Of a stretch of 45,692 nt of DNA, positions 1 through 8,048 are shown piece by piece. The position numbers and the translations under genes were made by a program. Every line of letters starts with the position of its first letter. The stretch's first letter is position 1. Below the pieces are notes generated by a model. That model saw nothing but the letters and a program-made list of their open reading frames with translations. It searched no databases and had not been told where the DNA came from. Origin of the DNA: Candidatus Thiodiazotropha sp. (GTDB taxonomy: Bacteria; Pseudomonadota; Gammaproteobacteria; Chromatiales; Chromatiaceae); contig JAIVEQ010000034.1 in NCBI GenBank assembly GCA_023838465.1, positions 1 to 45,692 on the forward strand, read 5' to 3'.

Positions 1-89
1 CCGTCCGGGGCACTAATAGGTTGTCAAAGATCGAGTGTCTTTTAGGCCTGGGACGCCTAAAAGACATCACGAGATCGAAGACTCACTTG
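1..89 (+). mobile_element. HEARO-like 283-bp element, copy 0 (partial, inverted)
   Basis: These bases are the reverse complement of the first 89 bases (CAAGTGAGTC end) of the three complete copies further right, and the copy is cut by the window start. The strand I take to be RNA-like is plus here and minus in the other three copies. It contains the 11-bp hairpin GTCTTTTAGGC / GCCTAAAAGAC. It ends sharply at CACTTG; the next bases belong to an ISL3-type transposase reading frame on the minus strand, so the element has inserted into an older insertion sequence, antisense to its gene. The rest of the element lies outside the window. Confidence 0.85.
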
Positions 90-236
90 TCCTCGTCTCC
101 CACACTGCTGGCATTGGCAACCGTTTTTGTATGGCTTGACTGCAATCTCCAGGTCGCCGCCCCTTTTGAATGCTAAATTGACGACCTTCAGTCCCTTGAA
201 CTTTAGAAGCTTTCCTATAAGCTTGTCTATGGCCAT
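90..236 (-). pseudogene. ISL3-family transposase, N-terminal fragment
   Basis: About 49 codons from an ATG preceded by GAGGGG at good spacing. The product begins MAIDKLIGKLLKF and carries a zinc-ribbon-like CQCQQCGRRG near the break, as in the N-terminal zinc-finger domain of ISL3-type DDE transposases. The frame then enters the 283-bp element and stops after a few codons (QVSLRSRDVF). Only the amino-terminal tenth or so of a normal ~400-residue transposase is present. The remainder may continue beyond the element outside the window. In-frame codons upstream of this ATG (to 278) exist but lack a better ribosome site. Family assignment rests on a short segment and is moderate. Confidence 0.6.
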
Positions 237-375
237 AGATTCTATCCCCTCTGTTTTTTGATGCCTTTTCAACATCAAAAATAGAGAAGAATCTGTGGCC
301 GATCAATACCTTAATTTCTTTGCGAAACCCGGATAGACCCGTTTTTTTTAAGTACTGGCACTGTAATAATATCGC

Positions 376-1440
376 ATGAAACAAACTGACGATCTTCGAA
401 TCAAGGCTATCAAAGAGTTGAGTCCACCGGCTCAAATTCACCAGGAATTACCCATCACCGAAAAGGTTTCGAACACGGTACATGAAGCCCGTCAACAAAT
501 TCACCGAATCCTACATGACGAGGATGACCGGTTATTGGTGATTATCGGACCCTGCTCAGTACATGACCCTAAAGCTGCTTTTGCGTATGCAAAACGCCTT
601 CAACCGCTACGTGAGTCACTTAAAGATCACCTTGAGATCGTCATGCGGGTCTATTTTGAAAAGCCTCGCACCACTGTTGGATGGAAGGGCCTGATCAATG
701 ATCCAACCCTGGATGACAAATTTGAGATCAATTCAGGACTGCGGCTGGCACGAAAATTACTGCTGGATATCAACGATCTCGGTATTCCGGCCGGTACGGA
801 ATACCTCGATTTAATCAGTCCACAATATATTGCCGATCTAATCAGCTGGGGTGCCATCGGTGCCCGCACAACAGAGAGTCAAGCCCATAGGGAACTCGCC
901 TCTGGCCTCTCCTGTCCAGTTGGATTCAAGAATGCCACCAACGGCAGCATGAGGGTCGCCTTGGACGCAATACGCTCCTCTTCCCGTCCCCATCACTTTC
1001 TATCCGTCACCAAAGAGGGTCGTTCTGCAATCTTTTCAACCCACGGCAATCAGGACTGCCATGTGATTCTCAGAGGTGGCAGCCGACCAAATTATGATTC
1101 AGAAAGTATCAATATTGCCGCTGAAGAGATGGATAGCAACGGGCTCAAGCCAAGGTTGATGGTCGATTTCAGCCATGCCAACAGCCGCAAACAACATGCA
1201 AGACAGCTCTTGGTAGGGCGTGATGTGGCCAGCCAAATAGCCCGTGGTGACCAACGCATTATGGGGGCCATGATAGAGAGTTTCCTCACTGAGGGAAGAC
1301 AGGACCGAGTAGAGGGTAATGCACTGACCTATGGACAGAGCATTACTGATGCCTGTATTAGTTGGGATGACAGTGTACCTTTGCTGGAAACCCTGGCTGA
1401 AGCGGTAAAACTGCGGCGCGAGCATGTCAACGCATCTTGA
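376..1440 (+). CDS. aroG: 3-deoxy-7-phosphoheptulonate synthase (DAHP synthase, type I)
   Basis: Condenses phosphoenolpyruvate and erythrose-4-phosphate, the first step of the shikimate route to aromatic amino acids. The 354 residues match the usual length of the AroF/G/H family. Visible signatures are IIGPCSVHDP near residue 55, MRVYFEKPRTTVGWKG (PEP-binding strand), GARTTESQAHRELASGLS, HVILRGG and the metal/substrate segment MVDFSHANS. The N-terminal arm that carries the feedback site in this family is present, so allosteric inhibition is likely, but whether it answers to Phe, Tyr or Trp cannot be read here, so the symbol stands for the family. No clear Shine-Dalgarno precedes the ATG; homology begins within the first 20 residues, so the start is plausible. 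It stands alone with no leader peptide seen. Confidence 0.93.
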   Translation: MKQTDDLRIKAIKELSPPAQIHQELPITEKVSNTVHEARQQIHRILHDEDDRLLVIIGPCSVHDPKAAFAYAKRLQPLRESLKDHLEIVMRVYFEKPRTTVGWKGLINDPTLDDKFEINSGLRLARKLLLDINDLGIPAGTEYLDLISPQYIADLISWGAIGARTTESQAHRELASGLSCPVGFKNATNGSMRVALDAIRSSSRPHHFLSVTKEGRSAIFSTHGNQDCHVILRGGSRPNYDSESINIAAEEMDSNGLKPRLMVDFSHANSRKQHARQLLVGRDVASQIARGDQRIMGAMIESFLTEGRQDRVEGNALTYGQSITDACISWDDSVPLLETLAEAVKLRREHVNAS

Positions 1441-1515
1441 TCCCATGATACTCAATACGCTGGATCAATATGCAGTATAGGACACGTCACTCGTATCATC
1501 TTGAAGGAGCACTAG

Positions 1516-3603
1516 ATGCCCGAAGAAGCAATTGAGCTACTGGTTCTAGGCAACACAACCCCTGAGGTTGAAGCCTATCTGGATGCACTACGCAATAACG
1601 GTAATCCGGCACATGCCTCTCGCATCGAGCATGATGCAGACTTGCTGGCTACCGATCTCAAGGAGAAAAAGCTGCTCGATCTGCTGATCCTCACTATCGA
1701 GAGCGATTCCCTCAGTACCACACAATTATTTGCCCTTATTGGTGCTATTAATCCCATCATCCCGGTGATTGCCGTTGCTGATGAGCCCGATGAAGAAATG
1801 CGCCTAGAGCTGATGCAGCAAGGTGCCAAAGATCTTGTTCAGCGTAAGGACCATGCTCATCTGGTGCAGGTTATTCTGCGTGAACATAAACATCTCGGTA
1901 TCCTGCGGCGGTTACAACGGGCTGAACGCCAGCTTGAAGAAGCTGAGGAACGATGCGATGCCCTGACTGAAAGCTCTAGGGATTCCATCGCCTATGTACA
2001 TGAAGGCATGCATGTCACAGCCAATCGCGCTTATCTGGAACTGTTCGGTCTTGCCGGTGAGGATGAAATCGAAGGACTGCCGATTCTGGATATGATCGCC
2101 TCATCAGAACATAAAACCTTCAAAAAACTACTACGCAAACTGAGTGCTGACGCCGAGTATTCAACCGAGGTAAAGACCTCTTGTTTACGTAATACTGGCT
2201 CAGAGTTCAGTGCTGAACTCCATTTTACACCGGCCAGTATTGATGGTGAGCCCTGTACTCAAGTAATTATCCGCGACCAATCGATATCCAGAGAAGTTGA
2301 GGAAAAACTTCGGCTCCTCAGCACCCAAGACGTACAGACCGGCCTTTACAACCGCCAATATTTTCTTGGACAACTGGATGAAGAGGCCAAGCACCACTTT
2401 GGCCAGGGTAATAATCCGCAAACCCTCTTTTACGTCACCCTGGATAACTTCACAGAGATACGTAGCAAAACAGGCATTAAAGCAAGTGATGCACTGCTGA
2501 TGGAAGTAGCGGGTGAATTACGAAAAATCGTATCCCAACAGGAGATACTTGCACGTTTTGGCGACCATACTTTTACCATTCTGTCACCCACGCAGGAGAT
2601 GAAGGCAACAGAAAGCATTGCCAGCAATATCTGTAACAAAGTAGCCTCTCATGAGTATCAGGATAGTAACAGTGAAATGAGCCCCACCTGTAGTATTGGA
2701 GCGGTCTTCTCATCCGATGACGTACTTAGCGGTCACGATTTCGTTACTCAAGCCTATCATGCATGTGAACAAGCACGCTCTCGGGGTGGAAACAACTTCC
2801 ACATTACAGATACACAGCTGCCGGAGGAGTCGGAAGCAACCGCCAGCGAAGCCAATCTCAGTAACCTGATTCGATATGCATTCGAAAACGATCGATTCCA
2901 ACTAGCATTTCAACCGATGGTAAGCTTGCATGGAGACACAAGGGAAAACTATGCAATAACCATCCGCCTGCTTGACGAAAGCCAGGAAGAGATTCAACCT
3001 GATCATTTCCTGAGTCAGGTCAAAACAATGGGCAGAATGCCCGAACTGGATCGCTGGATCATACGACATGCCATTGAAGAACTTGCAAAGCAGCGAAAGC
3101 AAGGTAAGAAAATCAACTTCTTTGTCAATATTTCTGGTGCCAGCCTGGATGATGATACTTTATTGCTTTTTATCTGTGACTGCCTAAGGGATTTCGAGGC
3201 AAAAGGATCCTGGGTAATTTTCCAATTTGATGACAATGAGGCTCGTACCCATCTGCATCAGTTACAAAAGCTGACGGAAGGACTAAAGAAGATCAAGTGC
3301 AAGACCTGTATTGACCATTTTGGCTTGGCAAAAAAACCACAAGCCATTCTTGGCAGTTTTCCGATAGATTTTATTCAATTTCATAGCTCGTTTCTCTCTG
3401 ACCTATTTGAGAACCAGGATAAACAGGATGGTCTCAACCACCTCAACGAATTGATTCAGGACCAAAACATCAAGACTATTTCCTGTGGTGTGGAGGATGC
3501 CAGCAGCCTAGCGATACTGTGGTCTATCGGTGTCAACTATATTCGTGGTTACTTCATTCAAGAACCATCTTCATCCATCGACTACGATTTCCATACAGAA
3601 TAG
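1516..3603 (+). CDS. REC-like/PAS/GGDEF/EAL protein with degenerate active sites (FimX-like)
   Basis: 695 residues. Order: a receiver-like alpha/beta domain (about 5-125; LLDLLILTIES, VIAVADEP), a coiled segment (125-155), a PAS domain (155-270), a GGDEF domain (about 280-440) and an EAL domain (about 450-690). The cyclase signature GG(D/E)EF is replaced by RFGDHTF, and the EAL triplet by ITI in YAITIRLL, while FQPMVSL upstream and the closing IRGYFIQEP are kept. Both catalytic activities are therefore probably lost and the protein likely binds c-di-GMP as an effector. Architecture, degeneracy and length recall Pseudomonas FimX (about 690 residues), which controls type IV pili; no pilus gene is nearby, so the role is inference. 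The ATG follows AAGGAG at ideal spacing. Confidence 0.82.
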   Translation: MPEEAIELLVLGNTTPEVEAYLDALRNNGNPAHASRIEHDADLLATDLKEKKLLDLLILTIESDSLSTTQLFALIGAINPIIPVIAVADEPDEEMRLELMQQGAKDLVQRKDHAHLVQVILREHKHLGILRRLQRAERQLEEAEERCDALTESSRDSIAYVHEGMHVTANRAYLELFGLAGEDEIEGLPILDMIASSEHKTFKKLLRKLSADAEYSTEVKTSCLRNTGSEFSAELHFTPASIDGEPCTQVIIRDQSISREVEEKLRLLSTQDVQTGLYNRQYFLGQLDEEAKHHFGQGNNPQTLFYVTLDNFTEIRSKTGIKASDALLMEVAGELRKIVSQQEILARFGDHTFTILSPTQEMKATESIASNICNKVASHEYQDSNSEMSPTCSIGAVFSSDDVLSGHDFVTQAYHACEQARSRGGNNFHITDTQLPEESEATASEANLSNLIRYAFENDRFQLAFQPMVSLHGDTRENYAITIRLLDESQEEIQPDHFLSQVKTMGRMPELDRWIIRHAIEELAKQRKQGKKINFFVNISGASLDDDTLLLFICDCLRDFEAKGSWVIFQFDDNEARTHLHQLQKLTEGLKKIKCKTCIDHFGLAKKPQAILGSFPIDFIQFHSSFLSDLFENQDKQDGLNHLNELIQDQNIKTISCGVEDASSLAILWSIGVNYIRGYFIQEPSSSIDYDFHTE

Positions 3604-3852
3604 CCGTTGCCCAAGCATCCACTATCCAGCCATGGGTGCAATCTGATGAGAAATGTTTGGAGTACGTCGACTTTTTATGGAAACAGAGGTTATTCCCCTG
3701 ATCACATGGACCATATTATGAGAATAAAAATGCTGCCAATCACCGCCAAGGAATGCTAATAACTCAAACCTTCGGATTGATAGAATGATACTTGTGTATT
3801 AGCGGGGAAGAGCCGAAAGCGATATCTCAGCCAGGCCTATGGTGTTCTACGA

Positions 3853-4374
3853 TCACCAGGGCATAAAAGAATTCCAATAAGTCATCGGGCGAGAGGCATC
3901 GTGAATATTGTGGTTCATTGACTGCATATCACGTTGGATGCCATAGGTAGCATGGGTCATGGTCTTCATTGACGCTTCCATGGAATCCATACTTGTAAGC
4001 ATGGGTTCCAGGGTTCTGACATCATTCGCCATTGACTCAACACTGACCGACATCGTACGGACATTGGCCGAAAGCTGGCCAACACTGTCTGTCATTGTCA
4101 TCAGGTTACTTGACATGACATTCATATTGGAATCAACGCTCAATGCCAGAAAATGGACATCCTTGGCTAGACTGAAAATCAGATAGAATCCGTAAGCTGC
4201 AAGTAAAATAAAGGCGAACAACGAGGGATAGACAATCAGCTCCCAGCGTCTGGCGCTGGTCTCGAACGCCATCGACAGGCGATCCATCGAGTATTGATTA
4301 TCTCTGTTATCATTATCAGCCACCCCCTCTTCAAACTGGTCATTTTGGGGGTTATGGTCGTTTTTATCTATCAT
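3853..4374 (-). CDS. Single-pass membrane protein with heptad region and C-terminal NSFMPW
   Basis: 173 residues, function unknown. An acidic, Asp/Asn-rich N-terminus (1-30) is followed by SARRWELIVYPSL and one transmembrane helix (about 45-68). Then comes about 100 residues rich in Met, Ser and Thr with spaced hydrophobics (MTDSVGQLSANVRTM and similar), suggesting a long helical or coiled-coil stalk. The end reads RPMTYWNSFMPW. The protein at 20816-21382 has the same plan and the same ending (RPMDFMNSFTPW), so the two are paralogues. The Met/Ser/Asn spacing resembles chemoreceptor or MCE-type helices, but no recognised domain is seen. It is followed on its 3' side by 249 bp of apparently empty sequence. 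Confidence 0.7.
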   Translation of the reverse strand: MIDKNDHNPQNDQFEEGVADNDNRDNQYSMDRLSMAFETSARRWELIVYPSLFAFILLAAYGFYLIFSLAKDVHFLALSVDSNMNVMSSNLMTMTDSVGQLSANVRTMSVSVESMANDVRTLEPMLTSMDSMEASMKTMTHATYGIQRDMQSMNHNIHDASRPMTYWNSFMPW

Positions 4375-4502
4375 GTTTTTTCAGACCCAATATCAACTGC
4401 CTCTATCCAATTACAGAAAATAGTAGCATATCAAGCTTTTATCACAATCAATACCTACTTATTTGCTGATGGTACTTATACCCTTCAACAATATAGTCGG
4501 TA

Positions 4503-4527
4503 TAAAAAAACCGAGCAACTGCCCGGT
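4503..4527 (-). terminator. Intrinsic terminator after the DUF302 gene
   Basis: On the minus strand ACCGGGC and GCTCGGT (one G-T pair) form a 7-bp stem with an AGTT loop, followed by seven Ts. It lies about 57 bp beyond the stop of the DUF302 gene. On the plus strand the stem is followed by ATTTTTATTTT, so it could also act in that direction. Confidence 0.7.
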
Positions 4528-4583
4528 ATTTTTATTTTATAATACAGATAGTTATATATTATTAGCCGGCCTTCCATCCATCG

Positions 4584-5162
4584 CTAAAACTCACCCGTTG
4601 CACCACGATTCATGATATCCAGGATATACTCTTTGACTTTTATTGCCTCTTCCTTCAGCTTGGGAGGAAGCGACTCTCCGCCATAGATCATCATGTCCAT
4701 ATTCAGTGTCATTAGCCAAAGTTTTCCCTGTTTATCCTCAATCAACGTGATTCTGCAAGGTAGATAGGCTGAATAGGCATCTGAGTAATCTAGCATCTGA
4801 GCAGCAGTCAGTGAATTACAGAAAAGATAGATCTTTACGAAACGATAGTCAGACCCCTTTTTTGCTGTAATATCGAGCGAAAGCGGCAACTCACCAACAT
4901 TCGACATGTTGTGCTCATTTGCAACAAACTTCATGGTCTCTTCGACTTCTTCAGGGGTTAAGTCTTCAGCTACCGGAATCTTCCAAATGCTAGCCTCAGC
5001 AGCACTCTTATTGGCAACCAAAGATTGTGCAAACTCAAGAAAAACCGGACCTGCCCCTGGGTCAAAGTCCATAATTTCCTGGTGATATTTTGAGTATATG
5101 GCTGCCGCCCCAATCACTACCAGCAACCCAATCAGGGCAAAAAGGTTTTTTATCATCCCCAT
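4584..5162 (-). CDS. DUF302 family membrane-anchored protein
   Basis: About 192 residues. An N-terminal hydrophobic helix (NLFALIGLLVVIGAAAIY) is either a signal anchor or an uncleaved signal, placing the rest in the periplasm. The C-terminal half (about 95-190) has the DUF302 pattern: IYLFCNSLTAAQML, LPCRITLIED and a Trp-containing strand (KLWLMTLNMD). DUF302 proteins are widespread in sulfur- and metal-metabolising bacteria, but their function is unknown. The ATG at 5162 follows GGAGAGAG at proper spacing; the frame also opens at a TTG four codons upstream, which I judge less likely. The gene is 84 bp from the ParA-like gene on the same strand and may be co-transcribed. Confidence 0.75.
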   Translation of the reverse strand: MGMIKNLFALIGLLVVIGAAAIYSKYHQEIMDFDPGAGPVFLEFAQSLVANKSAAEASIWKIPVAEDLTPEEVEETMKFVANEHNMSNVGELPLSLDITAKKGSDYRFVKIYLFCNSLTAAQMLDYSDAYSAYLPCRITLIEDKQGKLWLMTLNMDMMIYGGESLPPKLKEEAIKVKEYILDIMNRGATGEF

Positions 5163-5246
5163 CTCTCTCTCCAACGAACAACAAAATCAATTAGCTTTCC
5201 AGGTCACCTAACGAGGTGTCCTATACATGTGCTTGGACCCAATTAC

Positions 5247-5882
5247 TCACTGAGCTATGTAGTTTGGATACAACGCAGCCGTCAGCGCATAAAACTCTTT
5301 ACTACCTTTTCCTCGCGGATCCAACTCATAGACAGCCAAACCTTCACTGAAGGATCGACGAAATACAGTTCTTTGACAGAGACGGTGCTTGATAAAGCGA
5401 ACGTCTGGTAGCGAAACCAAAGCAACGGCGGCTTCATCCGATTCCCGAATTGCATGATGGGTATCAGCACGATTGATGAACGCCAGCAGGTCTGGGCGAT
5501 CACCATCCACAGCTTCGTCAAGAAAGTTGATGAATCGTTGAGTCGACCAGATATCGGCCTGCGAAGGGGGTACAGGTATCACAACCCGGTCGGCAAGCGC
5601 TAATGCCAGTTTCATCGATTCGATATCCGAAGTTCCCACATCGATCAAAACTTCATCGTAACCCGCAAGCTTCTTCCGGGACAGTGCCGAGGCTGTTTTA
5701 ATATTGAGAAACGGCTCATACCCCTCTTCGGTCCGAACTTCAGAAACATCACTCAAGGTTGCCTGAGGATCTGCATCAATGACCAGTACTTCAGCCTCCG
5801 CCATCTCCAACCAGACAGCCAGATTGAAGGTCACTGTACTTTTACCTGACCCTCCTTTCAGACTACCGATTACCGTTATCAT
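5247..5882 (-). CDS. Orphan ParA/MinD-type ATPase
   Basis: 211 residues, a minimal ParA. The deviant Walker A motif KGGSGKST is at residues 9-16, the A' motif is VLVIDADPQATLS, and the switch/Walker B is DEVLIDVGTSD (the family usually has D(T/C)P here; VGTS is a variation). It lacks the N-terminal DNA-binding extension of plasmid ParA proteins. No parB gene or centromere-like repeats are visible nearby, so a role in cargo positioning (of chemoreceptors, pili, or similar) is more likely than plasmid partition. A strong GGGGAG site precedes the ATG. Confidence 0.85.
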   Translation of the reverse strand: MITVIGSLKGGSGKSTVTFNLAVWLEMAEAEVLVIDADPQATLSDVSEVRTEEGYEPFLNIKTASALSRKKLAGYDEVLIDVGTSDIESMKLALALADRVVIPVPPSQADIWSTQRFINFLDEAVDGDRPDLLAFINRADTHHAIRESDEAAVALVSLPDVRFIKHRLCQRTVFRRSFSEGLAVYELDPRGKGSKEFYALTAALYPNYIAQ

Positions 5883-5978
5883 ACACTCCCCTTTATTATG
5901 TTTTTGGGTGAAGCTAGTACCACTTCATTTTAGATGGAAGGAGTACTTTTTTCTGTTGTTATAGCCCCACAATAGCCC

Positions 5979-7160
5979 TTAGTCCACCGGTACATATTGA
6001 GAAACACGAGGCCACTCCTGCCGCTCAGCTAATTTGTACCATGCTCCATCTCCGTCGGAATGGCCATCGTACCAATCCACTCCATAACGACTTGGCAATG
6101 CAGGTCGTTGTGTTGCCACACCCGGCATGGGATAAGGCGTGTTGATTCGTGGCGGCCAGACATTGTCCATCCCAACTGGATATCGCCATCTATTGTCCAT
6201 AACCGGATATCCCGGAGGGGCAGGATAAAAATTCTGTACAAACCGGTTGCGTTGACCAGGATGATGATACCTAACCAACCCGGACGGGTTCAGGGGTCGA
6301 AATCTTGGTCTGTTAAATCCTGTTCTGCCTGTATGGCGTGAAACTGGGGTTGTCCCTGGAACAGGGTATCCAATACTCGGCCTCAAGGGTGCAGCGTACT
6401 GCGGCCAAACCCGTGCATAGCTGTTGCCATAGACATATCGCCTGTTGGGCGGGTCCTGTTCTACATGGCGTGGTCGATAACCAGTCCTTCCATAGATCGT
6501 CGGATCACCGGGAGTGTAGCCATATGCGGGCAGGTTCTGTTGGGCCAGCGGCCGCTTCTGTTTTATGACTTGCAGTGGCCGATAAACATAGTGGTTGAGA
6601 ATCTGGAGTTGAGCGGGTCGATAGGTCCATTTCAGCGAGTTGTCCATCTGTTGATGAACATTTTGCGTTCTGAACTTAAAACCGTTGGTTGTTGTATAGC
6701 CTTGATAACCTGGTGCACGATTTTGTACAGGGGCTCGCCAATAGGTAGGCTCAGGAGAAACAATATTTTGTGGCTGTTGAAATTGTGGGTAAAGCGCATA
6801 TCTCCGCATTGGAGAATTACCCCTCCAGGCATTCTGTGGCTTGCTAGCGGTATGCCGCCACGAAAACCTTGTCCCACGGTGACGATGGCTGCTATCCCCT
6901 TGCCAAGGACGGAATCGATAAGACGATTCGACATTGTAGGGGTGATTACCACCTTTCTGCCAAGCCACTTGTTGAGCAGCATAGTGCCGCGAGTCTGAAA
7001 AGGAGTATGGCATTGTCGGCACAACACCCTGACCTGGCATGAATTTCCATTGGTTATTGGCATAGTATTGAGGTACGACTTCAGCTGAAGCAGTTGCCAA
7101 CGGCAGGAGTGTCAAGGAAAAGATCCCAGAAGCCAATAGTGAAAATAGCTTAAATTTCAT
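5979..7160 (-). CDS. Secreted Pro/Arg/Tyr-rich repeat protein, FRFRP type (long form)
   Basis: 393 residues, no recognised domain. A clear signal peptide (MKFKLFSLLASGIFS...ATASA) is followed by a basic, low-complexity chain very rich in Pro, Tyr, Arg, Asn and Gln. Short motifs recur: KFMPGQG, YRFRPWQGD, FKFRTQN, TYRPAQ, YRPLQV, PRFRPLNPSG. The same style of motif occurs in the next gene upstream (7337-7948), so the two are probably divergent paralogues. Basic, aromatic-rich secreted proteins of this kind could bind anionic polymers or form a surface matrix, but that is inference. It ends with a hydrophilic segment (WYDGHSDGDGAWYK). Confidence 0.7.
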   Translation of the reverse strand: MKFKLFSLLASGIFSLTLLPLATASAEVVPQYYANNQWKFMPGQGVVPTMPYSFSDSRHYAAQQVAWQKGGNHPYNVESSYRFRPWQGDSSHRHRGTRFSWRHTASKPQNAWRGNSPMRRYALYPQFQQPQNIVSPEPTYWRAPVQNRAPGYQGYTTTNGFKFRTQNVHQQMDNSLKWTYRPAQLQILNHYVYRPLQVIKQKRPLAQQNLPAYGYTPGDPTIYGRTGYRPRHVEQDPPNRRYVYGNSYARVWPQYAAPLRPSIGYPVPGTTPVSRHTGRTGFNRPRFRPLNPSGLVRYHHPGQRNRFVQNFYPAPPGYPVMDNRWRYPVGMDNVWPPRINTPYPMPGVATQRPALPSRYGVDWYDGHSDGDGAWYKLAERQEWPRVSQYVPVD

Positions 7161-7336
7161 CAGGTTTAACTGTTACCTCTGTTCACATATTGTTGTGTAG
7201 CCAATTATCAACCCTATTTGACTGCTGGTTAATAAACAACAGTTTAGCGGCAAACAAGCTGCTACAAAACCATCTTTGCACTGTTTTTGTTGGATGATGA
7301 TCCGAGAATGGTAGCAATCAGTTCTGGCGCCATCAC

Positions 7337-7948
7337 CTAATCCTGGCGAAATATAGGCGCCGGATAGGTCCCGGTGAAGGCTGGATTGTAGGGGAATGTG
7401 TGATCTTCCCGTCTACCACTGCCTCGTCTCTTCTTATCAAGTCGTTTATCTGGCCGAAACCTAAATCCTTCTCTATTGTTGGTATCGGTATAGCCGCCAT
7501 AGGGATTCAGCGGCGCTTTCTCGCTTCTCTTTTTCTCAACCCTGTTGTGTGACTGCCTGTTCTCTTGGTTCCTGCGTTTGACGCGCAACTGCTCACTTGG
7601 GGCAAGGGTACGAAAACGAAACCCCTCCTTGTGAGGCGTAATGTTGTGCCGCTCTTGTACTGGACGATAGACGCCACGCGGTAATCCAGAAGGTGAATCA
7701 GCATAGTCAGTGACAGGCGAAAAGTAGCCTGGTTCATCCCCACCCTGACCCTGAAAAGCTTGATCAGTCAGACCGGAGTATTCCATATCGCCATTCAACG
7801 GACGCCAACGATACTGATCCTCAGGGTAACTACTGTTTTGCTGCAAGCTACGGAATTGAAAATCGGCATGGGGTTGCTGTGCCAGGACCTTATCAAGGCT
7901 GCCCAAGCTAAGTAGACAAACTAACCATAGCAATGCATTAATACGCAA
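7337..7948 (-). CDS. Secreted Arg-rich repeat protein, FRFRP type (short form)
   Basis: 203 residues with a signal peptide (INALLWLVCLLSLGS...VLAQ). The mature part contains repeats of an aromatic-basic motif: FQFRSLQQ, YRWRPLNGD, GVYRPVQE, GFRFRTLAP and GFRFRPDKR, spaced about 25-45 residues apart. It shares the motif style of the protein at 5979-7160, 176 bp away on the same strand, so the genes could form a unit, possibly following the RND genes. No known domain is recognised. Predicted to be periplasmic or extracellular. Confidence 0.7.
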   Translation of the reverse strand: MRINALLWLVCLLSLGSLDKVLAQQPHADFQFRSLQQNSSYPEDQYRWRPLNGDMEYSGLTDQAFQGQGGDEPGYFSPVTDYADSPSGLPRGVYRPVQERHNITPHKEGFRFRTLAPSEQLRVKRRNQENRQSHNRVEKKRSEKAPLNPYGGYTDTNNREGFRFRPDKRLDKKRRGSGRREDHTFPYNPAFTGTYPAPIFRQD

Positions 7949-8006
7949 ACCAACAACTCCAAAATGCCTAGGTGATTATAGACCATGCAGGTATAGGCAA
8001 GGCTTT

Positions 8007-8037
8007 GTACTCCATCAAGGTAATATTGATGGAGTAC
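8007..8037 (-). terminator. Perfect 12-bp hairpin after the RND permease gene
   Basis: GTACTCCATCAA and TTGATGGAGTAC form a perfect 12-bp stem with a 7-base loop, 12 bp beyond the stop codon of the RND permease. No T tract follows on either strand, so it may be a transcript-end stabiliser or a non-classical terminator. Confidence 0.5.
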
Positions 8038-8048
8038 TCAAGAGCCTA

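Noticed and set aside
6465..6998. A 177-codon plus-strand frame opposite the Pro/Tyr-rich secreted protein
   Set aside because: No ribosome site or known motif; the minus-strand frame has a signal peptide and internal repeats and is the better gene.
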